DNA of 64,000 nt, taken from positions 18,219,143-18,283,142 of the forward strand of contig OW203724.1 in the NCBI GenBank assembly GCA_934045075.1, written 5' to 3'. Source of the DNA: Yponomeuta sedellus (lineage: Eukaryota > Arthropoda > Insecta > Lepidoptera > Yponomeutidae). The notes beneath the pieces are model-generated. The model had not been told where the DNA came from. It was given only the letters and a program-made list of their open reading frames with translations, and ran no database searches. The translations under genes and the position numbers were made by a program. Every line of letters begins with the position of its first letter. The first letter of the stretch is position 1. Shown one piece after another: positions 51,017-63,871 of this stretch.

Positions 51017-51108
51017 TGTGTGTACTTTTTACAGGTGAATAGCTCGTATTTTTGTACGGTAGTTTTTTAGAATGAAGTCCTTAGTTGTGTAATTGTTGTA
51101 AATATTAA

Positions 51109-51114
51109 AATAAA
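51109..51114 (+). promoter_or_regulatory. polyadenylation signal of cadherin gene
   Basis: AATAAA 93 nt after the cadherin stop codon, in an AT-rich 3' UTR; the convergent E2 gene begins its 3' side beyond it. Confidence 0.6.
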
Positions 51115-51129
51115 ATACTAATTGGTATT

Positions 51130-52885
51130 ATATGAATCAAGTATAATTAATTATGGATGAACTATTTGATACAAATCGTCGAGCATGAGTTTTTTTTTAA
51201 TAAAGCGTGATGTTGAGATGAAGACATATTTTTATTGATTATTATAGCAAGGCCATGCCTGGTCCAACTCCCACCCAGTAGAGGTAGCAACTATGTAGCA
51301 ACATAATAAATGCATATCAGATTAAACAAGGCCCAGGGGTAAAACTAGACGATTATTAATCTAATCTTATTTCATAGGTACCTAAGACAGACGAAAAACA
51401 TTTATTCACAATGCTATTACCCCCAATAAGACTAACATAACGTCGGTCGCATACAAGTGCCAAGGCATTTGTTTTGAGCACATTGTGTAAATGTGTGGGT
51501 GATACCAATATCATGAACCGAACTTAATGGCCAGGGTTTCAGACCTATGAATGGAAATGGGGCGTTTGCTCGTGAGTCATCCATGCGTGTCGGTCCATGA
51601 CGCTGACGAGTGCAACCCTGATATTGTAAGTAGCGCCACCTGACGAGGAAACGCTCCAATTTTTTAAGAGGTCATTACGAACGAAGACTATTTCAAGTGC
51701 CTGCTGCGAGTTCAAAGTTTCACGACATTAATTTTCGGTTTTTGGCCTGAGCCGCGGTCACAGGTCAAGCCTAAATAAAGCTTCGAGTTTTTATTTACAT
51801 ACACAATAATTTATTGTTTCTTAAAGCAATTTAGTGAAGCTAAATACAAATTGTTTGAGAGTACAATTTAAAAGCCATGAATCAATCTTTTCCCTGTGTT
51901 AGGAGTGAATAGGTAGAAGCCTCGATCTTGCAGCTGTAAACACATCATAATGCCACTTGTAACTTAAAATTACGTTTATTGAGACGACTGAAGGAAACGA
52001 GGATGTGTTGGTGGATGTGGATAAATTCGTGGAAATCACAACGCAGGTATCCTTACAACCACAATATATATTAGATAAAATTATAAAGAACGCCATATTG
52101 AAAAAAACTAGATTAATCGTATGTAACTTATGAGATACACTGTAATTTATAATGTTCAGCTATTGGAGCGTTTTCCTTCTTTACATTCAAGATATTGTGG
52201 ATGAAAGAAAACTGATCACTTCAATTGTGTTGCATAGAAGTTCAGTCTGATTGTAGCACGCTACATTTACTAAAACTTAAAAACAGTTTTCACTAATATA
52301 AAAAAATTAAATATCGCTCACTCGACTCCGTCAATGAGCACATTTTGTATACCACTTATTATTAGTAGATTACTCAAAATGTTCATAACACTTTTATGAG
52401 CTTAAGGTACTCACAATTCATTGACCAGATACTATGTGAAGTGGACAAGTGGTAAGCAATGAACACGCTCCAGATCCTAAAGGTAGGCTATTGTACAGTT
52501 TCACGATGCAATTTAGATCTAGTTAAAGTACAAATGTTTAGGAATACATTATTTCAAATGATTTAATTAACTAATCTTAACTTCAACTAACTGAGTGTAC
52601 GAAAAATGACATCTAAGGACACATCAATGTAAGACAGAAACACACTGTCCATCATAGAAAGTACATCTTATCAGACAAAACATTGTCATGAATACCAGTG
52701 AAGATGCAACAATTTCCACATTTATTGAACTGAAATTACAAGACAAGTGACCATACAATTTCCAGATAATTTTGTTCTGCAGTTGAGGATGTAAGTGGGA
52801 TAGGTAGGGAGCAGGAGCTGGGAGGGGAAGGATGGAGCCCGGGCGGTGGCGATGTGTGTGTGTTGCTGTTTTCACGACAGACTCA
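51130..52885. other. convergent intergenic region
   Basis: Between the cadherin polyadenylation signal and the E2 stop. Part is presumably the E2 3' UTR; several tttatt (AATAAA on the minus strand) are present, e.g. near 52724 and 51229, but none can be chosen. Confidence 0.55.
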
Positions 52886-54300
<1,415 letters not shown>

Positions 54301-56466
54301 TTGATTATTTTATATTGGAATAAACTGACTTTCAACTAGACAACGAAACTGTGAACCAAGGACCTTTGATTAGAGATTGCAAGATGGCTTCCGTCTAAAT
54401 GCAAAATGTACCACCTATGTCGTTTTATGTAATATTTATTGAAAACACAACATTTACGCTAAAAAATTAAACACTTAAACAAAAAATATTGTTAATAAAT
54501 ATTGCAAATTAAATAGAAATAGAACACAGCTCTACAATCAACGAAATTAACGCGGTCTCGTTGAACGCAGAACGGCAAACAGGAAAATCGACCATTTATA
54601 GAAAACGTTCATAAACCATTCTTCGTTTATATGTATGCCATGTGTAAAAACGATTGAAATATTTGCTTTATCAAGTTTATCACCCGTTTTCTTTTATTAT
54701 CAATGCTTTAAATTGTTTCAAGATATATTTTCGCAATAGTTTCTAACAAATTTAGGAATAATTTCTATGAAACTTAGATAATGTTCAAAACATACAAAAA
54801 TCAATAAAAAAAATAAGTTTTTGATGGTAACCCTCCGGTCACCAAAAGGAAATGACGTCACGACCTTTACAAGAATTTCCCGGTACTATTTTTGGATGGT
54901 ATGGCTATTTTCAAACCCATTTTTGCAATATGAAACTTTTTTCCAGGTGTTTTAGAGAACGCAGCAGATATAAGCGCAAAACACCTGTCCTGTCTGAATG
55001 TTCTGAGTCCATCAAATCCAGATAACTTAATTTAGTTTAGATAGTTTGGCATATCCTGCTAAATGTAAAGAATTATTTTAGACTCTGGCAGTGATAGTTA
55101 AAAAATAAAAACATTGGTACTCGTAGATATGTAACTAGTGCTAAAAATGACCTAACGCTAACGCTCAATTGCGCCAGCGACTTGAAGCGAGTTCAGTATT
55201 ACCCGGCAAAATATCGCACCTGCCACCGTCAGACTGCCATCTTTTCGACGGGTTATTTACACACAAGTTACACATCAATGAAGCCCTCGAAGCCAATGAT
55301 TTGACATTGTCAAAAAATAATTCTTTAGGTCATGCCGAGGGTTCCGTACCAGTGCTTTGCTTCATTTCAGAACTGAATTCAACACTAAACTGAAGACTAA
55401 CGATTGCCCAATTTTTATTAGGTACATAGTTATGAATCCAAAAACTGGTAAAATTTGCCGTCGAATTAACTGCCTAGAAAGTTCATCAGGTGGCGGCATC
55501 GAATTAAAGGGCTGGAAGCCATGTGATCGTGTGAATGAACAAAACTAAATGACGTGGTGACTGGTGAGTCTCTAAAATGCATAGTTATTCAACAGAGTCA
55601 TATTAGTCCGGTAATGGTCGTTTCATGGTCTAGTAACCAATCGCACTGCAATGGTATAACCCGTGCTACTTTACTCGGCGCCGCTGGTGATGCAACCTTC
55701 TTCGCGAGAGTTGCCTATTTAATTTGCGTGGGTTATACCCCAGGAATGACCAGTATAAAGTACGACGTAGGTATAGAGAGAGGACATCCCGTTCCGACTA
55801 GCCTTTACGCGGCACGCACGCAAATGTCAAGAGAACTATCGGGTTTTCGAATTGCTATCATTCTATAATAGATTCGACCTATTTTGGCCGTTTTCGTTAA
55901 AGTAAGATACAAAATTATCTAGTTTTTATTTTTTTTTTACTTATTATGTCTTAAATCGGTTTTAAAACTTATGATTGATGCAAATGCATTATAATGAATA
56001 CTTATGTCATATTGTCAAATAGCCTATTGTACTAAATATGTAGCAAAAGAACAAGATGATGATAAACTTTTCCATCAACATTAGGTATTTATCGAATCAG
56101 ATCCACTCTCCACATAAACATACAATAACGGGAAGGAACATCTATCTTGCATTAAGCTCGCCTTCGTAAAAAATGTTTTTAGTGCAATTAAGATTTTTTA
56201 ACACAATCCTGGCTAGACCACACAGTGACAAAAAGTTCGGTAAATATTTAAAAGACTTTAAAATGTCAGCATAATTATGCTTTACACGCCTCAAAAGATT
56301 TAAAAAAAGATTATATGAAATTAAAATACAAACAAGAATATGCTGATAAAAGTAAAAATAAGGAATACGGATCTTATTTGCTCCTTTGAGTATATACTAC
56401 TTCGTAGTAGTACTACTAGTAGTCCTACTACGAAGTAGTATATACCTACTCTAAGCTTGTAGCTCA
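54301..56466. other. spacer upstream of eff
   Basis: AT-rich. Open frames of ~60-105 codons around 55169-55868 have no recognisable domain and no splice context. Contains the 56390 palindrome. Confidence 0.6.
56390..56445 (+). repeat. perfect 21-bp inverted repeat
   Basis: gtatatactacttcgtagta and onward, with a 14-nt loop itself nearly palindromic (actactagtagt). Confidence 0.85.
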
Positions 56467-56474
56467 GTTGATGA

Positions 56475-57074
56475 CAGTGCTGCAAACTCTACCGATTTAT
56501 CAGGAGATCTCCTGATTTTAGGCACTGTCTCCTGATCTACCGTTTTATTTGGAGAATTGAGTAAAATCTCCTGATTTTTGACAAGTAGCCACTACATTTC
56601 TGCATATTCCACCTTTGTTAACTAACTAGCTTACACTAACACAATCTCAATGGCTAGTTCTACGAAAAAAAGAAGTATTCGCAACATGTTTTTGGTGTAC
56701 TTGTTGGAAGTGTGCATAGCCATTGGAGATTTTCTTTTGATAGGTACTCTGGTCAAAATAGAACAATTTTTTTTAGTTAATGGCAACTCAAATTACTAAC
56801 TTCATTCAACTGTCAAAAGTCTTGAGTGTCAAAAAGGTTTTTTTTTGTTATTTTATGGTGTGGTAACACAATCTTTAAGTCATATCTTTATTGAATAAAA
56901 AAGCATTGTATTTTTTGTGTTGTATTTTTCTGCTTCACTAACTTAATTTACTTAATTAAAACTCGTAATTAAATCAAAAAGGTATTTTTTTGTTTTCGCC
57001 CGATTTTTTTTGGCATCTCCTGATTTTTTCTTCAAAAACTTCTTTTTTTCTTGCTGATGGGGTTTGCAGCACTG
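56475..57074 (+). mobile_element. hAT-like MITE, 600 bp
   Basis: 13-bp perfect terminal inverted repeats cagtgctgcaaac, flanked by an 8-bp duplication gttgatga (56467-56474, 57075-57082). 8-bp duplications and CAGTG ends are typical of hAT elements. No transposase inside. Confidence 0.85.
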
Positions 57075-57499
57075 GTTGATGACGTATTTCCGTGCATGAG
57101 GTACCTCTGGTTTCGATGATGTACTGTTTTACGCTTACCTAATTTAATTAAAGTAGCCCAATCGAAATATTCTCTCTCAAAAATATAAATTTTTTTCGAT
57201 AGAAAAATTATATAACCAAACTTTATTTCGCCCATGGACATTATGCCCATTGAGCGACGACGCGTACGACGACGACGTGTCGCACCGCGCCTTTTTTGTG
57301 GATGTGCTAAATGATGTTATACGGCAACACTGATTATTCTGTGAGCATTTGCTTCACTGACTTTGAGATGAATTTTGGCGGGCTTTTGAAGAGGATAGGC
57401 GCGTTTTTTGAAAATTTTTCAAAAATATTTCTGAAAATTGTTAAAACTCGATAAACTTACGCTAAAAGTATTTAAAACATCGTCGTTAGGTTCGGCGAG

Positions 57500-58666
57500 A
57501 TGAAAGATCGCCCGGGGGCAAAGCCCCCTGGGCTTTCCGAGGATGAACCTCCTCCCAAATTAAAGAGGGGGCGAACTGAGGACCATGGACGCGAACATCA
57601 CGGCGAGCAGCAGCAGGATGATGGATTCAAGCCATATCTGAAACCAGGTTACAGGCGGCTGTACGCGGAAAATTTGGTGAGCGATGAATTCATTGTCTTT
57701 GTTGAATCCGAAAATGGCAGAATTGGTAATAAAAACCCTGACCAGCTAAACACGATCTTCAAAAATGACGTCAAGGGCGTGGTGGGCATCAAGCGCATCA
57801 ATGCTAATAAAATTGGTGTGTGCTTTGGACAAGCTTCCAATGCGAACAACTTCCTGACGAATGACGAACTGCTGAAGAAACAGGGCTTTAGAGCCTATAT
57901 TCCCGCGAGGTCTGTAGAGACTATTGGGGTCCTTCGCTTCGTTCCAACAAGTATCACGAATGAAGAACTGTTTAAGAAACTTGCAGCAGAATTTGAAATT
58001 GTAGGCGTAAGGCGCTTTACCCGCAAGGTCGACGGAGAAATTGTTCCGTACAGTTCAGTGTCTGTGACTTTCTTGTCACAGACACTACCGGAGTATGTAT
58101 ACCTAGATCTGTATAGATTTAAGGTCAATGAGTACAGAGCACCACTTCTGCAGTGCTTTAAGTGCTTCAGATTTAACCATGGAGCGAAGTTCTGTAAAGG
58201 ACTGCAGAAGTGCTCTATCTGCTCTGGTGAGCACCACTTCACAAAATGCGACAAAGAGGATGAATTGAAATGTATCAACTGCCAAGGGCCTCACTTGGCA
58301 ATTTCCAGAGACTGTCCAGTTAAAAAAAACAAGTTAGAAGAACATGTTAATAGGACTAACTATGCAAAAATTGCTGCTTCAGCCAAAAAACAAGACAATA
58401 TTGTCAAAAACTACAACTCGAACTTCCCTCCACTGAAAGCCAAGCCTTCGCCAATGATTGCTAGGGCTCCCACAAAACCCATAGTAACAGAACCTCCACA
58501 ACTTGTGATCTCAAATTCAAATTTAGTCAAAGAAATAGTCAAGAGCGACTTCATCTTAAATGGTTTGGTAGGAGCTTTGGTAACATTGGCGAATGGTAAT
58601 TTGCCCAAAATCAATGCTTCCATTGTGCAGGAAGTGTTGATTAAATCACTACAGAATAATGGATAA
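57500..58666 (+). CDS. LINE ORF1, gag-like nucleic-acid-binding protein
   Basis: 388 aa from an ATG. The charged N-terminus is followed by a conserved gag-like domain (~130-215) and three Cys-His knuckles at about residues 217-275: CFKCFRFNHGAKFC, CSICSGEHHFTKC and CINCQGPHLAISRDC. It probably coats the element RNA. It overlaps ORF2 by 8 nt, suggesting coupled reinitiation (inference). Confidence 0.88.
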   Translation: MKDRPGAKPPGLSEDEPPPKLKRGRTEDHGREHHGEQQQDDGFKPYLKPGYRRLYAENLVSDEFIVFVESENGRIGNKNPDQLNTIFKNDVKGVVGIKRINANKIGVCFGQASNANNFLTNDELLKKQGFRAYIPARSVETIGVLRFVPTSITNEELFKKLAAEFEIVGVRRFTRKVDGEIVPYSSVSVTFLSQTLPEYVYLDLYRFKVNEYRAPLLQCFKCFRFNHGAKFCKGLQKCSICSGEHHFTKCDKEDELKCINCQGPHLAISRDCPVKKNKLEEHVNRTNYAKIAASAKKQDNIVKNYNSNFPPLKAKPSPMIARAPTKPIVTEPPQLVISNSNLVKEIVKSDFILNGLVGALVTLANGNLPKINASIVQEVLIKSLQNNG

Positions 58667-61600
58667 ATCATTTATTACAATAGTACAGTTTAATGTAGAA
58701 GGAGTTATTAACAAGAAGCCATTATTAATTTCATTTTTATTAAATAATGATGTAGACGTTTGTCTTTTAAATGAGACTTGGCTTAGGAACAATAGCACTT
58801 TTAATATTCCTAATTACAATATAATTCGACAAGACGGGAAAGATGGACGAGGAGGTGTAGCAATTTTAGTTAAATCCAATTTGAAATTCTCTACTGTCTC
58901 TGTTCCTTTTTACAATTTTATGCATTCTGCTGCAATAATCTTACAAACCAATGCTGGTAATTTATCAATTCTCTGTAGTTATATACCGCCTCCTAATGAT
59001 AACCGTAGATTTCAGTGCAGAAGACTCAAACAGATTTTGAATATGTTACCGAAACCAATGCTTTTTTCGGGCGATCTCAACGCCCATCACGTCGCTTTTG
59101 GGTGTTTGAGGTCTAACTCTCGCGGTAATGAGATCTATAACACACTCGATGAGTATGATCTATGTATATTAAACACTGGTTTTCCTACCACTGTAGGTAG
59201 TCCTTCTAAAATGCCTTCTGCAATTGATATTTCTTCTGTCAGTCCTTCTGTTGCTCCTCTTTGCGAGTGGACAGTTCATGATGATGCGATGGGCAGCTAT
59301 CATTTTCCAACAGTTATAACAATTCACACCACAATTCATAAATACGATATTGGTAATTCCGCTGATCGATATCTTTATAATAAAGCAGATTGGCAGGCTT
59401 ATGCATCTGAAACAGAGAGAATATTAGGGCAATTTAATATAGACAGTAGTAACCCAGTCAAAACTTACAATGATTTTTGCGAAGAACTTAATCAGATTAA
59501 AGATGTCACTATTCCAAAGCTAAGGAAAACTAATAGCATTGTCATTAAAAAGCCTGTTCCTTGGTGGGACAATGAATGCTCAGATGCTGTTAATAAAAGT
59601 AAAGAAGCTCTAAATATGTATAGAAGTAATGGTAATATGTCGAGTTACATTGAATATAAAAAATTAAATGCTTTTAAAAAAAGATTATTAAAAGAAAAGA
59701 AGAAATACGGATGGACTAAATTAGTTGAATCTTTTAACAGGTATACACCTATAAGCACTATTTGGAATTACATCAAAAGATTCAAACGTGTAACATTACC
59801 CAAAATGCCCAAAAACGACGAATGGATTCCAGCCTTCATTGATAAATATGCTCCACCGTCTCCTCCTGAAAAAAACATAGACATAAACTCATTAAATGAA
59901 ATCTTTAATAACACAGGGAATAGTAATTGTGCTCATCTTTCAGAACCATTTTCCTTTGCAGAATTCACATTTGCTATCAAATATAGAAAAGATACAACCC
60001 CAGGATTAGATGACATTCCTTACAAGCTTATTAGGAACATGCATGTTGATGCCCAAAAATCGTTATTGGAAATGTACAATGTATTGTGGATGACTCAGTC
60101 CATTCCTGAAGCTTGGAAAACACAATGCGTTATTCCTATATTGAAACCAGACAAGTCTAGTGATGACTTTAATTCATATAGACCAATTTCTTTATCCTCA
60201 TGTGTAGGTAAATTGTTTGAGTTTATGCTTAAAACCAGATTAGACCATTACGTAGAGCAGAATAAAATCTTACCAGAGCAGCAATTCGGCTTCAGGAAGG
60301 GTCGTAGTGCTACAGAGAGCTTTACTTCACTCATCTCTGACATCAGGAATTCCTTTCACAGCCAATCAGCCACCGTATGTGCATTTCTTGATGTACAGGG
60401 AGCTTTTGATAATGTTGATCCATCTGTATTGGCAGGAATTTTATCAGAGATTGGTATGCCAGGACATGTCTGTAAATGGATATTTCATTTTCTTTATGAT
60501 AGGACTATGTATGTTAAATTTAACAACATACTACACGGACCAGGACAAGTTTTTAAAGGTACTATGCAAGGAGCAACCATATCCCCTTTATTGTACAATA
60601 TTTATACATCTCAGATAAATAAATATCTGACCCAGACTGGAGTTCAATTCCTGCAGTATGCAGATGATTTGTTAATATACTCTGTACATAAGGATGTAAA
60701 TATAGCTGTAAATAATTTAAATTTAGCCCTCTCTCAAGTGCATAATTATTATTTTAATAAGCTCAAATTGGTTATAAATCCATTAAAGAGTGGAGCTATG
60801 CTTTTCTCCAAAAGGCTTTCTCCTTGTAATAGTTTGGTAGAATACAATAATCTCCCTATACCTTGGTTGAAAGAAAAGAAGTTTCTTGGTATATTGCTGG
60901 ATCATAGGCTAACATTTGAATCTCACATAAATTATATCATCAAAAACGCCTCCAAAGCCCTTAATATACTTCGGTCTCTGGCAGGAGTACATTGGGGGTC
61001 TGACCCAAAAATATTATCTATGTTATATAAGAGCATTATGCGCAGCCATTTCGATTATAGCTCAATTGCTTATATGGGGGCAAGCCTTGCTTTGCTGAAG
61101 AAATTAGAAGTTATTCAGAATAAAGCTTTGAGAATTATTACAGGGGCTATGTGCTCTACTCCAATTAATGCAATGCAATGTGAGGCTTGCATTCCCCCTT
61201 TACATCTTAGACGTCTACAGCTAGCTGAAAGGTTCTGTTTGAAAATGTTAACTAAAAATAATAGAGTTGTCTTAGATCACATTTTACCAATGCATGCCAC
61301 TGAATTGGGCAATTCAGTGGCTCCTTATGCAAATTTTAATCAGATATTAAATGGTAACATACCAACCTTATTAAGAATAGTTTTACATTTGAATGATTTA
61401 ACAAAAAATTTGCATCAGGATAATTTGTGGCCCCTCTATAGGATGGATCTCGATATTCTATTGAAAAATAATTTTGTACATAAACCATGCATTACGAACC
61501 AACAAGATTTACTTGCTTTCCTGGAAAATAATCATCTGTATTCCATCTATACTGATGGCTCTAAAACAGTTGATAGGGTAAACTCAGCATTTTTTGACCC

Positions 61601-62420
61601 TCAGTTAAAGAAAACTAAATGTTTTAAAATTGACACTAGATGTAGCATTTTTACCGCCGAAGCTTATGCTATCCATCAAGCTTTAATTTACGTTCAAAAT
61701 ATTGATACTTGTAATATAATTATATTTACTGACTCACTCAGTGTATTATTAGCTTTAGAAGGTAACTGCCTTCGTTATAATGTAAATTATCTCATCTATA
61801 ATATAAAGAATTTGTTAAATAGTTTGTTAGTTAGTGGTAAGGTAGTTAAGTTAATGTGGGTACCTGCTCACCGGGGTATCACTGGAAATGAAGTCGTCGA
61901 TCGAGCTGCAAATCTGGACCCTGACGAGGATCACTCTACAGACCTCAAATTGCCATTTACTGATATCCATGTTCATCTGAATGAGAATCTGAAAGCAATA
62001 TGGTGCAACTACTGGAATGAGATCAGTAAAGAGAAAGGAAGCTGGTATAGAGACATCCAAGGAAGCCCGCCCGCCCAACCTTGGTACCATCGGAAAAAAG
62101 ACATAAACTGCCGGAAATACATAACCACCCTAAACAGAATGAGATTCGGCCACTGCCAAACCCAAGCTCACCTTTATAGACTCAGCCTAGCCCAAGATTC
62201 GAACTGCATTTACTGTGGAACTGAAAACGCCGACCTAAACCATCTCGTGCTCAACTGTCAAGAATTTAAATTGCACAGATTAATACTTATCACGGAACTT
62301 GACACAATCAGCTGCGAAACGGGTGTCCCTACACCAACTCTTCTTCCAAATCTACTTAGCAATCCTACCTTTTTCGCCCCCTTATATAAATTCATTATGA
62401 ACAGTGGAATAAAAATTTAA
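58659..62420 (+). CDS. LINE ORF2, endonuclease-reverse transcriptase-RNase H
   Basis: 1253 aa, no breaks. APE-type endonuclease at ~1-225 (VQFNVEG, LLNETWL, GDLNAHH ~138). Reverse transcriptase at ~430-760 with FRKGRSATESF, FLDVQGAFDNV and YADD at 667-670. RNase H at ~960-1080 with YTDGSK, the acidic FTDS (D1025) and WVPAHRGITGNEVVDRA. A C-terminal zinc-finger-like CIYCG...H...C lies at about 1184. One oddity: the endonuclease motif usually SDH reads SYH (Y214), so nicking by this copy may be impaired although the rest looks intact. Confidence 0.9.
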   Translation: MDKSFITIVQFNVEGVINKKPLLISFLLNNDVDVCLLNETWLRNNSTFNIPNYNIIRQDGKDGRGGVAILVKSNLKFSTVSVPFYNFMHSAAIILQTNAGNLSILCSYIPPPNDNRRFQCRRLKQILNMLPKPMLFSGDLNAHHVAFGCLRSNSRGNEIYNTLDEYDLCILNTGFPTTVGSPSKMPSAIDISSVSPSVAPLCEWTVHDDAMGSYHFPTVITIHTTIHKYDIGNSADRYLYNKADWQAYASETERILGQFNIDSSNPVKTYNDFCEELNQIKDVTIPKLRKTNSIVIKKPVPWWDNECSDAVNKSKEALNMYRSNGNMSSYIEYKKLNAFKKRLLKEKKKYGWTKLVESFNRYTPISTIWNYIKRFKRVTLPKMPKNDEWIPAFIDKYAPPSPPEKNIDINSLNEIFNNTGNSNCAHLSEPFSFAEFTFAIKYRKDTTPGLDDIPYKLIRNMHVDAQKSLLEMYNVLWMTQSIPEAWKTQCVIPILKPDKSSDDFNSYRPISLSSCVGKLFEFMLKTRLDHYVEQNKILPEQQFGFRKGRSATESFTSLISDIRNSFHSQSATVCAFLDVQGAFDNVDPSVLAGILSEIGMPGHVCKWIFHFLYDRTMYVKFNNILHGPGQVFKGTMQGATISPLLYNIYTSQINKYLTQTGVQFLQYADDLLIYSVHKDVNIAVNNLNLALSQVHNYYFNKLKLVINPLKSGAMLFSKRLSPCNSLVEYNNLPIPWLKEKKFLGILLDHRLTFESHINYIIKNASKALNILRSLAGVHWGSDPKILSMLYKSIMRSHFDYSSIAYMGASLALLKKLEVIQNKALRIITGAMCSTPINAMQCEACIPPLHLRRLQLAERFCLKMLTKNNRVVLDHILPMHATELGNSVAPYANFNQILNGNIPTLLRIVLHLNDLTKNLHQDNLWPLYRMDLDILLKNNFVHKPCITNQQDLLAFLENNHLYSIYTDGSKTVDRVNSAFFDPQLKKTKCFKIDTRCSIFTAEAYAIHQALIYVQNIDTCNIIIFTDSLSVLLALEGNCLRYNVNYLIYNIKNLLNSLLVSGKVVKLMWVPAHRGITGNEVVDRAANLDPDEDHSTDLKLPFTDIHVHLNENLKAIWCNYWNEISKEKGSWYRDIQGSPPAQPWYHRKKDINCRKYITTLNRMRFGHCQTQAHLYRLSLAQDSNCIYCGTENADLNHLVLNCQEFKLHRLILITELDTISCETGVPTPTLLPNLLSNPTFFAPLYKFIMNSGIKI

Positions 62421-62624
62421 AGTGACTGGAAAAACTGAACATTATAGTGAAGTGATACGGAAGTGATAAGTGCTCTTATCTGAAAACTAATACTATAAAA
62501 AACTAATACAATACTCAAGGCTCAAAAGGACACGGATCCAGGGCCGTAAAACCCTTTATTAAAAAAAAATCACTGACTTTGACAGTTTATGTCATTATTT
62601 TTTCTGGAAAATCTCAGTGTTCTG

Positions 62625-62946
62625 CCTAGGAAGGAATTTTATTACAACTTTATGTCGTCTTAGAATCGGTCACTGTAAATTTCCGGCTCATCTCAGCAGA
62701 CTTAAGTTAATAAATGGCGCATCCTGCACGTACTGTAATTCTAACGTGGAAGGTACTTTACAACATATATTTTTTGAATGCCATGAATTTAAACCTCAGC
62801 GTGAAATATTGTTAAGAAAGTGTTGTAAAATTTTGAATATCTCACGTCAACGATTTTTAGGTTATAACGTTCAGAAACTTTTGTCTCACGCAGAAATATA
62901 TGTACCTATATTTGAATTCATTTCTTCATCCGCAAAGAATATTTAA
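62625..62946 (+). pseudogene. LINE ORF2 C-terminal fragment
   Basis: About 107 residues with the terminal zinc-finger-like CxYC...H..C motif, stop at 62946, no start of its own. Typical 5'-truncated product of target-primed reverse transcription. Confidence 0.8.
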
Positions 62947-63070
62947 TCCAAATTAGTTTACACTTCAATTTTAGTTTAGGTTAATCCTAGATTAGTTTCA
63001 TAAATGTAAAATAGTATAAGTTAGGACTTAAGTTTCGTACATGGTCCTGTAAAATAAAAATATTAAAAAA
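62625..63070 (+). mobile_element. 5'-truncated LINE insertion
   Basis: About 446 bp, ending in an A-tract, flanked by aaaatctcagtgttctg at 62608-62624 and 63071-63087. It encodes only the C-terminal end of an ORF2 related to the neighbour (NFITTLCRLRIGHCKFPAHL and CTYCNSNVEGTLQHIFFEC), but clearly a different family member. Confidence 0.85.
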
Positions 63071-63336
63071 AAAATCTCAGTGTTCTGTGATGTGATCTCA
63101 GTTGGCCAACTTTAGATGGAGGGGTTGGTTGACTTTACTGTTTTGTCGTGTAAAATTTTTAATTAAATAGTTAGGCCGTAAAGCAAAATTATTTGAATTT
63201 ACTTGTTGCCGGACTTCATTTAGTTTCGTGCTCGGTTTCTAATATAGTTCAGTTTCATCAAAGATTGTGTTGTCGTAATTTGTTAAAACATGCAGTGATC
63301 ATTTGAAAGTGTTTTCCAAAACTTGAAACATTCACG

Positions 63337-63408
63337 ATGACTCTCACGATGACTGAGAAAGTAAATGAATGCCAAGCTGAGACGGTCCAATTTATGTCTA
63401 TAGAAAAG
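63337..63408 (+). CDS. unrecognised gene, first coding exon (partial gene)
   Basis: MTLTMTEKVNECQAETVQFM then SIEK, ending at donor GTAAAT, phase 0. There is a second in-frame ATG at 63349. It joins in frame to the exon at 63872. I do not recognise the family. The exon model rests on an open frame, consensus splice sites and a protein-like downstream exon. Confidence 0.5.
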
Positions 63409-63871
63409 GTAAATGCACAAAAGGTTTAGAACTCATAAACGAAATTACTTGTATATTAGCAGATCTTGCACAATAAGACAAGGAAAAGCGGTTACCAATA
63501 AACCTTATCTGTGTCAAACCATCTTCTATTTTGCCTCCACGCCTACCTCAGGCCCTGAAGGGCAGAGGCTTATAGTCTTAAATTATGTCAGCTCTTATGA
63601 ACATTGGACTCACCTAGAAAATAAAACCTTTGGTTTCGGATTAGTCTAATTTCTGTTGTTTGCCTGTGGGAATTTTCGCTTGAGATTAATGAAAAGAATT
63701 TTGTCTCCGATTTTAATTATCTACCACCAATTAATGAAGCTTGTTGATAATTTTAGTTGATGGAGTGTTTTTCATTGTCAGCACAAAACTACACACCGTG
63801 AAATAAATAACTTAGGAAAGAAAGAAGCTACTTAATTTAAAACTTATGATTCTAATGACAATAACATACAG

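Larger units (their letters stand above)
57367..62569 (+). mobile_element. full-length non-LTR retrotransposon (I-clade-like LINE)
   Basis: 5.2-kb element with two intact ORFs and a terminal A-tract at 62561-62569. It is flanked by a 13-bp direct repeat tcactgactttga at 57354-57366 and 62570-62582, read as a target-site duplication. The gene order gag-like, then endonuclease-RT-RNase H, fits the I clade and relatives. The 5' UTR is only ~133 bp. Confidence 0.88.

Noticed and set aside
55169..55868. Possible gene upstream of eff
   Set aside because: Three short frames in different phases with no recognisable domain, start context or splice sites.
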